The notes beneath the pieces were generated by a model that was not told the origin of the DNA, ran no database searches, and saw nothing but the letters and a program-made list of their open reading frames with translations. Below are positions 53,622-62,069 of a DNA stretch of 64,000 nucleotides, one piece after another (position 1 is the stretch's first letter; every line of letters begins with the position of its first letter). The DNA lies in assembly GCA_016191285.1 (NCBI GenBank), contig JACPPA010000002.1, positions 232,582 to 296,581 on the forward strand, in the 5' to 3' direction. This stretch comes from Gammaproteobacteria bacterium (GTDB lineage: Bacteria; Pseudomonadota; Gammaproteobacteria; Ga0077536). The translations under genes and the position numbers were made by a program.

Positions 53622-54164
53622 ATGAAAAAAGTGTCAAAGTATTCTGACCCGATGACCAGAATTAAGCCGCGCGAGCCCAGCTTAGAACTTGCTGATGAAT
53701 CGCCCGAAAATGACTCGAAACTTGTCGATAAAGCGACTGCTCACCTCACTGCTCTTCTCTCAGACCCTTACTACTACGAAGCGTATCGTCGAATGAAAAT
53801 GCACCGCGACCCAGCGCTCAGCGTTCAACGCGGGGTCATGAAATCCTCGAAAGGTGCACTCGCTCGAAGCCTTCAGTCGCCCAAAACTGTGCAAAGCGAA
53901 AAGCGGAGCCGTCCGTCGTTTTCTAGCTTGATGTCGCCAAGCCGATTTTCTGCCTTTGAGCATGCTCTCGAAAAAATAAAAATCGCTTCACCGACGCTAA
54001 GTGAGGCCGAATTATTTCGACGACTAGTAAAAATCCTGAATCCCAATGAGCCAGAAGACGTTCATTCTCAAGTTGCCACTAAGCTCTATCAACAAGTCAG
54101 AAATGCGCGAAAGAAATATCGAACAAATCGCCATAAGCAGAATTTGGTTCCTAAATTAAAATAG
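53622..54164 (+). CDS. Unknown basic protein
   Basis: The 180-aa product starts at ATG 53622 (AAGAGGT upstream; GTG 53616 is an alternative). It is Lys/Ser-rich with a C-terminal helical part (SPTLSEAELFRRLVKILNPN, KLYQQVRNARKKYRTN). The composition is more A/T-rich than its neighbours, a hint of separate origin. No family is recognised. Confidence 0.6.
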   Translation: MKKVSKYSDPMTRIKPREPSLELADESPENDSKLVDKATAHLTALLSDPYYYEAYRRMKMHRDPALSVQRGVMKSSKGALARSLQSPKTVQSEKRSRPSFSSLMSPSRFSAFEHALEKIKIASPTLSEAELFRRLVKILNPNEPEDVHSQVATKLYQQVRNARKKYRTNRHKQNLVPKLK

Positions 54165-54235
54165 GCGCATTTCGGAAATTCAACCCGTCTCTCGGCGAGC
54201 TATGCTGAAAAAACATCAAGCATGGAGCGCCGCCA

Positions 54236-54460
54236 ATGTACAATGGCGACCACAAAAAACCGCGCCGACTGATCCGTAAGCCGGAAGTCAAAAACCGTTC
54301 TGGGTTCAAATCCGATTCCGGTCTTTATGACGCCATAGCGAGAGGCGATTTCCCTAAGCCGATCAAGATTGGCACGCGGGCTTCGGCGTGGATCGAATCC
54401 GATATCGAAGACTGGATTGATTTAAAAATCGCGGCGAGCCGCAGCGAAAGGGCGACATGA
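54236..54460 (+). CDS. alpA: AlpA-family regulator
   Basis: The 74-aa product has RRLIRKPEVKNRSGFKSDSG and the family's FPKPIKIGTRASAWIESDIEDWI, a MerR-like HTH. AlpA proteins switch on satellite excision or expression in P4-like elements. It lies first in the replication operon (GGAGC before ATG). Confidence 0.9.
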   Translation: MYNGDHKKPRRLIRKPEVKNRSGFKSDSGLYDAIARGDFPKPIKIGTRASAWIESDIEDWIDLKIAASRSERAT

Positions 54461-54711
54461 AAATGACGCTCGCGACTGCCACAAATCAACCTCTCACCAG
54501 CGACGATGCGAACGCGCTCCTTCCGCGGATGACTTTGCGACAACGCCTCGGCCGCCAGCTGGCGATCTTGGCTGACGGCTCAAAATTAGGCGACGAAAAG
54601 CATTTGGCGTGGCGCGAGTATTGCTTATTGCGTTCGCAAATTGATCCAGCGGACGCGTTGGCCGCAGACGCGGCACGCCTTACGCGTGTGCGCACGGAGG
54701 GCCGACCATGA
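54457..54711 (+). CDS. Unknown small protein
   Basis: The 84-aa helical protein (LRQRLGRQLAILADGSKLGD) overlaps both neighbours by 4 bp in the alpA operon. No family is recognised. Confidence 0.6.
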   Translation: MKMTLATATNQPLTSDDANALLPRMTLRQRLGRQLAILADGSKLGDEKHLAWREYCLLRSQIDPADALAADAARLTRVRTEGRP

Positions 54712-55595
54712 GTTCGGTCGCTCATGCAGGTAGACCCCGCGGTTTCATTGACAACTGGACGCCCCGCGCGGAGACGGCGCACTTAATATCAAACGTGGGC
54801 ACAGTTATTCAGGAGTATCGTGAATTCCTACCGCTGACGATTAGGCGAATCTTTTACCGCCTAGTCGTCCAAACCGGATTCGAGAAAAGCGAGCAAGGGT
54901 ACAAACGACTCTGCGAGGTCCTCAACAAAGCACGCCGTGCACGACTAATTCCGTTCAATGCAATCCGTGATGACGGTTTCCATCAAACAGGTTTCGTCGG
55001 TTGGAATGGCGTAGGTGAGGCTCGCGACTACCTGCAACGTGAGGCCAGCAATTACCGAATCGATCGTCAGCGCTATCAGAACACGCGCCTAGTCGTTTGG
55101 TGCGAGGCACAGGGCATGGTCCCGCAATTGGAGCGGGTCGCAGAACGGTATTCGGTTCGGGTCCACTCGTCCGGCGGTTTCGATTCAGTCACCGTCAAAC
55201 ACTCCATCGCGAGACAGTTTGCGGAATTGAGTAACGTTTGCGTTCTTCATCTGGGAGATCACGATCCCAGCGGTGTGCACGTTTTCGGTTCTCTAGACGC
55301 GGATGTCACTGCGTTTCTCGAGGAATTCGGCGGCCTTGCCGAATTTTTACGCCTTGCCGTCACTCCCGAGCAGATGGCGGAATATAACTTACCTACCGCG
55401 CCACCCAAAGCGACAGATCGTCGCGCTTTCGAGGGCCTTACCACGCAATGCGAAGCACTGCCACCTGACATGATCGCCTCGATACTCGACGAGGCGATCA
55501 AATCCCGTATCGACATGGAATTGTACGAAGGTGCGCTGCTTGAAGAGTCAGAAGAACGTGCAGAATTGGTGGATTGGTTGCGAGGTGCGGCATGA
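54708..55595 (+). CDS. Spo11/topoisomerase VI subunit A-like protein
   Basis: The 295-aa product combines a winged-helix segment LTIRRIFYRLVVQTGFEKSE (Y50 aligns with the Spo11/Topo VI-A catalytic tyrosine in R-x-I-[FY]-Y) with a Toprim fold whose metal residues are present: E133 (VWCEAQG) and D184-x-D186 (LHLGDHDPSG). Relatives occur in mobile elements without a B subunit. It could nick or break DNA for replication or integration. I see no GHKL ATPase partner in this window. Confidence 0.8.
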   Translation: MSSVAHAGRPRGFIDNWTPRAETAHLISNVGTVIQEYREFLPLTIRRIFYRLVVQTGFEKSEQGYKRLCEVLNKARRARLIPFNAIRDDGFHQTGFVGWNGVGEARDYLQREASNYRIDRQRYQNTRLVVWCEAQGMVPQLERVAERYSVRVHSSGGFDSVTVKHSIARQFAELSNVCVLHLGDHDPSGVHVFGSLDADVTAFLEEFGGLAEFLRLAVTPEQMAEYNLPTAPPKATDRRAFEGLTTQCEALPPDMIASILDEAIKSRIDMELYEGALLEESEERAELVDWLRGAA

Positions 55596-55819
55596 AGAAA
55601 TCTTGCCTAGTTCGAAACGCGGTTTTTTGGAAAGACAAAGGCGATCTGTATTCGAAAATTGAAATCTCGGTTGTCGGCGACGGCGACGCGGTCACAGTGA
55701 CGTTGAATAAGGGCGCAGATCGCTGGGACCTCTTCATGACAACTAGCGAAGCAAGGAGGCTTTGTTGGGGATTACATCGCGGGATTATGGACGCGATTGC
55801 CGCGGGGGCAGACGTATGA
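55592..55819 (+). CDS. Unknown small protein
   Basis: The 75-aa mixed alpha/beta protein (YSKIEISVVGDGDAVTVTLN) starts at ATG 55592 overlapping the previous stop and overlaps the next gene by 4 bp. No family is recognised. Confidence 0.6.
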   Translation: MKKSCLVRNAVFWKDKGDLYSKIEISVVGDGDAVTVTLNKGADRWDLFMTTSEARRLCWGLHRGIMDAIAAGADV

Positions 55820-56511
55820 CTGAAGTCTCGCCAGCAGTCTCAAATGAAACCCCAAATCCATCAATCAGCCCAGCGGGGCGTACCGCTTGGGTTCTGAGTC
55901 TACCTATCGACGCGTACGCCAAGTCGGTCCTTCACGCACTTGCCCATCGTGTGGACGCAACGCAGACCTGCTGGCCGGGTATGACACGCCTCGCTAAGGA
56001 CGCGGGGATGTCAATCCGCAAAGCACGCGACGTGGTTCGGCAACTCTCAGAACTTGGGTTAATCGACGTGCGTCAGAGTCCGGGTCGAATCACCAACGAG
56101 TACAAGGTCAAATTTGGGAGTAACCCGGCACAGCGTGCCGAGTTAAAACGCACTCAACCCGGCACAGTATGCCGCGTTAAACGCACTCAACCCGGCACCA
56201 CAGGTATCTCAACCCGGCACCACACGTCACGCAACCCGGCACAGCGTGCCGCCAAACAAGATCAAGAACGGATCAAGAACAAAGGCGCGCCGTTGGCGCC
56301 GCCGACGTTATGGGACGTTTGGGCAGGAATCGCTGGAGAGTCGAACCGTCCTTTCCTCGGGAAACAAATCGGCCAGTACGGCGAGGATAAAGTCGCGGCG
56401 GCTGTCGCGATAGTCGCCACCAAAAAACCCGCCGACCCAATGCAGTACCTGTGCGGCATCTTGCGCAAGGATAGACCTGCAGAGGTGTGCCGTGTCGCGG
56501 CCGACTACTGA
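55816..56511 (+). CDS. Replication initiator-like HTH protein with internal iterons
   Basis: The 231-aa product has a winged HTH at about residues 35-95 (PGMTRLAKDAGMSIRKARDV, VRQLSELGLIDV), a repetitive linker (RTQPGT repeats, about 103-152), and a C-terminal domain found in DnaB-loader-like proteins. The linker DNA contains five AACCCGGCAC repeats. It overlaps dnaB by 20 bp. By analogy with lambda O it would bind these repeats and load the helicase. Confidence 0.8.
   Translation: MTEVSPAVSNETPNPSISPAGRTAWVLSLPIDAYAKSVLHALAHRVDATQTCWPGMTRLAKDAGMSIRKARDVVRQLSELGLIDVRQSPGRITNEYKVKFGSNPAQRAELKRTQPGTVCRVKRTQPGTTGISTRHHTSRNPAQRAAKQDQERIKNKGAPLAPPTLWDVWAGIAGESNRPFLGKQIGQYGEDKVAAAVAIVATKKPADPMQYLCGILRKDRPAEVCRVAADY
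56122..56242 (+). repeat. Five iteron-like repeats, candidate replication origin
   Basis: AACCCGGCAC occurs at 56122, 56156, 56189, 56211 and 56233, spaced 34, 33, 22 and 22 bp. Three copies extend into the inverted repeat CGGCAC-agN-NTGCCG. The whole set is inside the initiator gene. Confidence 0.7.
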
Positions 56512-57883
56512 ACTAACGTCGATAGCGGCTGAACAAGCTGTGCTTTGCGCCATCTTAGCGGACGCGTCGGCATTGGCCGCGGTGACTTCGTTGCGTCCTA
56601 CCGACTTCGCAAATCGAGGACACGGATTGATATTTGCCGCGGCCCGCGATCTCGATATGCGTGGCATTCTGCCGGATCTGGTGACGTTGGGTAACGCGCT
56701 GCAGAAAGCCGGGAAGCTTGACGATGTCGGCGGTGCCGCCTACTTGGCGGAGCTGGCGACTGAGTCTGCTGGCGCCGGGAACGTGGCGGCCTACGCGGCG
56801 ATTGTTCGCGACACGGCGCTGCGTCGGCGCGCATTGCAAAAGCTGGCCGAAGCGCGCGACGCGATCTTGCAGGGTAGCGGCTCCGTAATCGACGCCATCG
56901 GCGATCTCGCGGCGACGATCGAAGGCCTCACCACCGAAACCGAAAGCCGGCCGCAAACGATGGCAGAGGTCGTCGACGCCGCCATTGACGCTGCAGATGC
57001 TGCCTACGAACGCAAGCGCAGCGGTGGCGCGGTGGGGGCGCCCAGTGGCCTGCCGACGCTCGATAACCGACTGGGCGGGCTACACGGTCCTCGGTTGATT
57101 ATCCCTGCTGGACGCCCCGGGGTTGGCAAAACCGCGTTAATGAACCAGTGGGCGATGCACGCGGCGGCGCGCGGCTACCGAGTTGGTATTTGCTCACTTG
57201 AAATGTCGGACGCCGAAACCGGACTGCGTGCCATGGCGACGCGGCTTGGGTTGAATTCGGCGGCATTGGCGCGCGGCAATGCCGCCGAATACGCGCGTCT
57301 CAAGACAGCGCTTCCCTCTGATGAACTTCGAAACCTGATTGATCTCCCGATTTTCTTCGACTTTGATTCGTTCAGCCTTGGCGCAGTCGTCGCGCGGATC
57401 GCACAGTGGCGCCGTACCGAGCGGATCGACTTCGCGGTGATTGATCACATTGGGCTGATTGAAGCGGAAGGTTTCAAGTCTCGCGTTGAGCAACTCGGCG
57501 CGATATCACGAACCTTGAAGAAGTTCGCCAAGCGATTACAAATCCCGATTGTCGCCGTGTCGCAACTCAACCGCGCCGTCGAAACGGATAAGCGCACGCC
57601 GAAACTCTCAGACCTGCGAGATAGCGGAAACCTCGAACAAGACGCCGACGTGGTGATCATGCTGCACGCTGACGGGGATCCCGATCCAAATGGCCGCGTG
57701 CAGGTTGAGATCGGGTTACTCAAGTTGCGTGATGGAGTGCGTGGGTGGTTGCCGTGTTCGTTTGAGTTTGACGGTCGTACGCAGCGGTTCCGCGAGATCG
57801 ATAAGCGGGCCGAAAACGAGGCGCGCGAATTCGTCAAAGAACGCCCGTCCAGATTACGAACTATTGCGGATCGACAGACATGA
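56492..57883 (+). CDS. DnaB-type replicative helicase
   Basis: The 463-aa product starts at GTG 56492. It has a DnaB N-terminal domain (AAEQAVLCAILADASALAAV) and a RecA-fold motor with Walker A GRPGVGKT (207-214), CSLEMSDAETGLRAM, a Walker B region FAVIDHIGLIE and VAVSQLNRAVE. It would unwind the element's DNA and is separate from the host helicase and from the first prophage's helicase. Confidence 0.92.
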   Translation: MSRPTTELTSIAAEQAVLCAILADASALAAVTSLRPTDFANRGHGLIFAAARDLDMRGILPDLVTLGNALQKAGKLDDVGGAAYLAELATESAGAGNVAAYAAIVRDTALRRRALQKLAEARDAILQGSGSVIDAIGDLAATIEGLTTETESRPQTMAEVVDAAIDAADAAYERKRSGGAVGAPSGLPTLDNRLGGLHGPRLIIPAGRPGVGKTALMNQWAMHAAARGYRVGICSLEMSDAETGLRAMATRLGLNSAALARGNAAEYARLKTALPSDELRNLIDLPIFFDFDSFSLGAVVARIAQWRRTERIDFAVIDHIGLIEAEGFKSRVEQLGAISRTLKKFAKRLQIPIVAVSQLNRAVETDKRTPKLSDLRDSGNLEQDADVVIMLHADGDPDPNGRVQVEIGLLKLRDGVRGWLPCSFEFDGRTQRFREIDKRAENEAREFVKERPSRLRTIADRQT

Positions 57884-57930
57884 CCATCCGCGTTCGCGCA
57901 CCACAGCGTTCAACGTCTTTGTGACGCTGC

Positions 57931-58434
57931 GTGAGCATTGATCGCCTGCGTCGCTTGATCGTGTCCGCGCCTGCTTTAGGCGCAGATGGCGCGTGGTTTG
58001 CTGAACGGCTTCAGCATTACCTCGACAATGCGCGCGCCGGCGAAACTCTTGAGCGTACGTTCGAGGTTGCAACGTCGTTCGGAAGCAGGCCCTGGTGGCA
58101 ACGCGAAGAACGTGAGCATCGGCGAGAAGCTGCTCGCGTTCTCGCGAATCTATGCCCGGAAACGGATCGATCAAAAGCCGCGGCGATCGCGGATTCCCTG
58201 CGACGTTATCAGGGAGGGCGCTGGCGATTGTATCGCCGAGATGATCGCAGCGACTTTGATCCGAAACGCGGTGCAATGCATACCCTATTGGCGGCAAACA
58301 ACGGCGAAGTCCCTTCCCCGAAAACGATTAAGCGCCTACTCGACGAAGTGGACACGACCTCACCGAGGTTGTGTCCACCAACCCATGGTTTAATCCAGGT
58401 AGAGGTACCCGATGATGAATGCACAGCCGATTGA
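57931..58434 (+). CDS. Unknown protein
   Basis: The 167-aa product from GTG 57931 is helical and Arg-rich (SIDRLRRLIVSAPALGADGA, REEREHRREAARVLANLCPE). It follows dnaB and may belong to the replication unit. No family is recognised. Confidence 0.6.
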   Translation: MSIDRLRRLIVSAPALGADGAWFAERLQHYLDNARAGETLERTFEVATSFGSRPWWQREEREHRREAARVLANLCPETDRSKAAAIADSLRRYQGGRWRLYRRDDRSDFDPKRGAMHTLLAANNGEVPSPKTIKRLLDEVDTTSPRLCPPTHGLIQVEVPDDECTAD

Positions 58435-58606
58435 AGTGCTCGATGACCTGACGCTAATCGCCGGCCGCAAAGTGGTGGCGCACTTGCTGCCGTCACAGGC
58501 GCTTGATCTCGCCGAAGTGTTGGTGCGATCCGGTATGCGCAGAATTCTGTTCGAAGAAGGCGCCGACGCCTTACTGGCCGACGAGCCCTCGCAGTCGTCG
58601 AATTAA
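58412..58606 (+). CDS. Unknown small protein
   Basis: The 64-aa product (LDDLTLIAGRKVVAHLLPSQ) overlaps the previous gene by 23 bp. Start 58412 or 58415. No family is recognised. Confidence 0.55.
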   Translation: MMNAQPIEVLDDLTLIAGRKVVAHLLPSQALDLAEVLVRSGMRRILFEEGADALLADEPSQSSN

Positions 58607-58641
58607 TTTCATCACCTCACCGTTTGTTGCAGGAGAACTTT

Positions 58642-58920
58642 ATGCCGAAACAAAACCACCCAGGCGTTCCAGACCGAGCACTGTGGAACGACTTCGGGGA
58701 TGACCCGGATAATCGAACAATCGGCGAAGCGGTTCGTAATGACCAGCGCAATACCACAGCGATTGATCGCGGTGGCGTCGGCAGTCGCGATGATCGCGTA
58801 GTACCAGGCGCCGATACCGAGTCCAGAATTGGCAACGCGAAGAACCCTATCCCTGATGGCGGCAGCGTCATTTTGGAACACTCAGGGGAATCCGATCGAT
58901 TCGGCCGCAAAAGCGCTTAA
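58642..58920 (+). CDS. Unknown Asp/Arg/Gly-rich small protein
   Basis: The 92-aa, hydrophilic and probably flexible protein (DRALWNDFGDDPDNRTIGEA) starts at 58642, preceded by AGGAG. Its TAA overlaps the ribosome site of the next mini-gene. Confidence 0.55.
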   Translation: MPKQNHPGVPDRALWNDFGDDPDNRTIGEAVRNDQRNTTAIDRGGVGSRDDRVVPGADTESRIGNAKNPIPDGGSVILEHSGESDRFGRKSA

Positions 58921-58931
58921 GGAGATCACAA

Positions 58932-59042
58932 ATGCCATGCAATCCGTTCATCGAAACAGAAGCGCCGGCAGCCAAACCGAAGGTCGTTGGCCTTGCCGGC
59001 GTCGCCCAGAAAATGAGTGCTCGCGCCGCCGGGCTTCAGTAG
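58932..59042 (+). CDS. 36-aa protein
   Basis: AAGGAG precedes the ATG. The peptide begins PCNPFIETEAPAAKP and ends with a helical VAQKMSARAAGLQ. A good ribosome site and close spacing support coding. The function is unknown. Confidence 0.5.
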   Translation: MPCNPFIETEAPAAKPKVVGLAGVAQKMSARAAGLQ

Positions 59043-59126
59043 GGAGCACTGCCGTCGCTTGGCGTGCCCGATCAATCTTACCCGGCATAAACGACGAGTC
59101 CGCGGTGCTTAGCAGTCGAATGGGAT

Positions 59127-59564
59127 ATGGCGACCGAAAAAAAAGACGAGAACAAGAAGCGGGCAAGCGGCTCTGGCACCCAGAAACGGGGTCGGCCGCA
59201 GACCTACACGGACGCCGATATCGCGACCCTGCTCGAGCGCATGGGCAGCGAAGGCAAAGCCCTGCTCACGTTGTGTAAGGAGGCACACATCGCGTATTCA
59301 ACCGCGCGCAAGCGTATCAACGAAAGCAACGAATTGTCGGCGGTGTACGCGGTCGCGATCGAGGAGTATGCACACACCCGCGTGCAGCTACTCGATGAAA
59401 TTGCGCTGGGCGCCAAGACGGCCGTCGACGTGCAGAGAGCCAAACTTCGCTGCGACAATATTAAGTGGGAGGTCGCGAAAGTCATTCCGAGGGTGTACGG
59501 CGACCGACTGCAGAATGATCCGAGTAGCGGATTAGCCATCACGATCCATGAGGCTTTTGAGTGA
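59127..59564 (+). CDS. Terminase small subunit
   Basis: The 145-aa product has a basic N-terminus, then GRPQTYTDADIATLLERMGS, a helix-turn-helix with AHIAYSTARKRINES, and a C-terminal helical part (RAKLRCDNIKWEVAKVIPRV). This is the common small-terminase layout. It overlaps the large subunit by 4 bp. Confidence 0.88.
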   Translation: MATEKKDENKKRASGSGTQKRGRPQTYTDADIATLLERMGSEGKALLTLCKEAHIAYSTARKRINESNELSAVYAVAIEEYAHTRVQLLDEIALGAKTAVDVQRAKLRCDNIKWEVAKVIPRVYGDRLQNDPSSGLAITIHEAFE

Positions 59565-60964
59565 ACGCCCCAGTGGCTATCGAATATCGCCCGCCCGGTC
59601 CCGTCGCCGCAGATTTCCTGCGTTCGGACGCTTTCGTCTGCGGCATTCGCGGCCCAATAGGTTCTGGAAAATCGACCGCCTGCGTGATGAAACTACTCCG
59701 ACACGCGCGCCGACAGCCTATTGGTACAGATGGCCGACGGCATGCGCGCTACGCCGTCATTCGGAACACTTATCCCGAGTTGAAGACGACCACGATTAAA
59801 ACCTGGTCGCAATGGGTTCCGCAGTCGGTGGGCCGATGGCGTGACCAGGGCCCCCCGTCGCATCACATTCTCGACGCGGGTCTCGACTTGGAAGTGCTGT
59901 TCATTGCGCTGGACCGGCCCGACGACATCGCAAAGTTGCTCTCACTGGAATTGACCGGTGCCTGGATCAACGAAGCTCGCGAAGTCCCGAAAGCCGTGCT
60001 CGACGCGTTAACCGGTCGGGTGGGCCGCTATCCCCCCGTGCGCGATGGCGGCTGTGTCGAGCCGCAAATCTGGATGGATACCAACAGCCCGGACTCAGAC
60101 CACTGGTGGTATCGATTGGCAGAGGAAGGCACGCCGGAAGAATTCGCGTTCTTCACTCAACCGGGCGGTCTTAACCCGGGGGCGGAAAACCTCGCCAACC
60201 TGCCGGAGAGTTACTACGAACGCGCGTGCGCTGGTAAGGACGACGACTGGGTCGCGGTCTACGTTCGCAGCGAATACGGCTACGTGCGAGAAGGGAAGGC
60301 GGTCTATCCCGAATATCGCGACTCGGTGCACTGCCGCGAGTTCGAGATTTCGCGTTCGCTACCCTTGTGGATTGGTCTCGATTTTGGGCTCACCCCAGCG
60401 GCCGTGTTCGGACAGCGTACAGCGATGGGCGCGTGGCGTTGGCACTCGGAGCTGGTGTGCGAAGACATGGGCGCGTGGCGATTCGGCGAACTGTTACGCG
60501 GCACGTTTGCAGAGCGTTATCCGGGGATCGTAATTGCCGGCGTCACCGGCGATCCCGCGGGTGACTCACGACAGCCTGGTGATACGGATGAGCGGACAGT
60601 GTTTCAAATATTGAATACCGTTGGCATTCAGGCGATACCGGCGCATACGAACGATCCCGTCTTTCGGCGCGAGGCAGTGGCGCAGGCGCTCAATCGCATG
60701 GTGGACGGGACGGCAGGGTTATTGATCCACCCGCAGTGCCGCATGCTCCGTAAAGCAATGGCCGGTGCCTATGCGTATCGTCGGGTGCAGATCAGCGGCG
60801 AGGAACGGTATCGCGACAAACCGGACAAAAACATGTACTCGCACGTCGCCGAAGCGGCGCAATACTTGATGCTCGGCGCGGGTGAGGACCGGACGCTGGT
60901 CGCGCCGCCGGTTACGAGCAAGCGACTCGATCACAACCGCCGGGCGCGCGGACGGGTGCTGTAA
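59561..60964 (+). CDS. Terminase large subunit
   Basis: The 467-aa product has Walker A GPIGSGKST (from residue 31), an IRNTYPELKTTTIKTW segment, an ATPase acidic motif in GAWINEAREVP, and an RNase H-like nuclease start (WIGLDFGLTPAAVFGQ). It differs clearly from the T7-type terminase at 46061. No portal or capsid gene follows. Confidence 0.92.
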   Translation: MNAPVAIEYRPPGPVAADFLRSDAFVCGIRGPIGSGKSTACVMKLLRHARRQPIGTDGRRHARYAVIRNTYPELKTTTIKTWSQWVPQSVGRWRDQGPPSHHILDAGLDLEVLFIALDRPDDIAKLLSLELTGAWINEAREVPKAVLDALTGRVGRYPPVRDGGCVEPQIWMDTNSPDSDHWWYRLAEEGTPEEFAFFTQPGGLNPGAENLANLPESYYERACAGKDDDWVAVYVRSEYGYVREGKAVYPEYRDSVHCREFEISRSLPLWIGLDFGLTPAAVFGQRTAMGAWRWHSELVCEDMGAWRFGELLRGTFAERYPGIVIAGVTGDPAGDSRQPGDTDERTVFQILNTVGIQAIPAHTNDPVFRREAVAQALNRMVDGTAGLLIHPQCRMLRKAMAGAYAYRRVQISGEERYRDKPDKNMYSHVAEAAQYLMLGAGEDRTLVAPPVTSKRLDHNRRARGRVL

Positions 60965-61271
60965 AGAGGACGGGGCATACTGACACCGACCATTCCTGGA
61001 ACTTGCACGCCCGCGCTGTGCCCTCGCGCGAGTTTGCGCAAGGTGCGACGCGGATCGCAGTGTGCAAGACGCAATAACGGTTTGCTGCTTAACGCGCCCC
61101 TCGACGGCGCCACTGGTGAACGCTGTGATTCTCTAACGTCAGCGGTAGTTCGCCAGGCTTCCAAAAATACCGGGATTGGAATAATAATAGCGACGACGGG
61201 CGACCGAATTCTCGGGTAGCTCACAATTCACATGACAGACATCTAGTGCGCAGCAGCGCAGGAGTCTTGTC
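60965..61271 (+). other. Non-coding stretch after terL
   Basis: In 307 bp I find no supported gene. One frame open from about 60980 to 61219 has no proper start and atypical composition. This is where portal genes would begin in a full phage, so it may mark a deletion or the start of cargo. Confidence 0.5.
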
Positions 61272-61631
61272 GTGCCTGAATACTCTCTCGATCCGATTGA
61301 TACCTTGCAGCTCGTCCGACAGCGCCGCGCTGAGACTTTCGCCTGTCTGGAAGAAAATTCGAATTGGAAGCGCTGGCGGTGGCTCTGGTTTCCGGGGATC
61401 CCCGGAATTCGTTTCGAGGCGTGGTGGATGCGCCAAGAGACTTTGACACTGCGGCTGGAATTGCCTGGCGATAAGTTTTGCGTCGAACGAAGCGACGAGT
61501 GTGTCGCCTGGTGGGGAAGCCGGCGCCGCACGGGTATCGCTTATTTTGCCTTCATCGCTGTCGACGAATCGAGCTATCTGCGCCGGCCAGATCGACGGGT
61601 TTTAACTCATCGCGGCTACTCCGGAGGATGA
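61272..61631 (+). CDS. Possible Trp/Arg-rich unknown protein
   Basis: The 119-aa product from GTG 61272 has many Trp and Arg residues (NSNWKRWRWLWFPGIPGIRF, WWMRQETLTLRLEL). No clear ribosome site or relative is seen. Confidence 0.45.
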   Translation: MPEYSLDPIDTLQLVRQRRAETFACLEENSNWKRWRWLWFPGIPGIRFEAWWMRQETLTLRLELPGDKFCVERSDECVAWWGSRRRTGIAYFAFIAVDESSYLRRPDRRVLTHRGYSGG

Positions 61632-61682
61632 CTCGCGCTCAGGACAATTGCATCGAAAACACCCTAGACGAGGAGAGCTGCA

Positions 61683-62069
61683 ATGCCTCAACTACCCAGT
61701 GGTCGTCACGTCGACATGTGCGCCGCCATCGCACTCGAAAGAGCGGTGAGTGGCCATTTTGGTTTTCACCTTGCATTCAAAGTCACGGACGTACTAGGCC
61801 AAGACTTAAGCCCGATTATTCGGGTCATGGTCTTTGAACCAACTGAAGGATTCGAGGCGCCCAGCAAACCCCGGTTTGCGGGATTTATGTTAAGTGAACT
61901 CCGTACAAAAAAATGTGACTGGTCGAAGCCCGACATTGCCGCTTTTCGTGCACACCTGAAAGAGCCAGATACCAAGGTGTGGCTTGAAGCGCAGTACGAA
62001 GAAATTCGCCAAGCCATCAAAAATACGCCGGTGATAATTCCGGAGGCCCTGGGTGGACTCTTCGACTGA
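61683..62069 (+). CDS. Unknown protein overlapping the Sir2 gene
   Basis: This is a 128-aa soluble protein: FGFHLAFKVTDVLGQDLSPI, a KPRFAGFMLSELRTKKCDW segment, then a helical C-terminus (VWLEAQYEEIRQAIKNTPVI). GAGAGCTG lies upstream of the ATG. It overlaps the Sir2 gene by 17 bp, so both are probably made together. No family is recognised. Confidence 0.65.
   Translation: MPQLPSGRHVDMCAAIALERAVSGHFGFHLAFKVTDVLGQDLSPIIRVMVFEPTEGFEAPSKPRFAGFMLSELRTKKCDWSKPDIAAFRAHLKEPDTKVWLEAQYEEIRQAIKNTPVIIPEALGGLFD

Noticed and set aside
61034..61219. 61-codon frame after terL
   Set aside because: It has no convincing start or ribosome site and atypical composition, so it is treated as non-coding.
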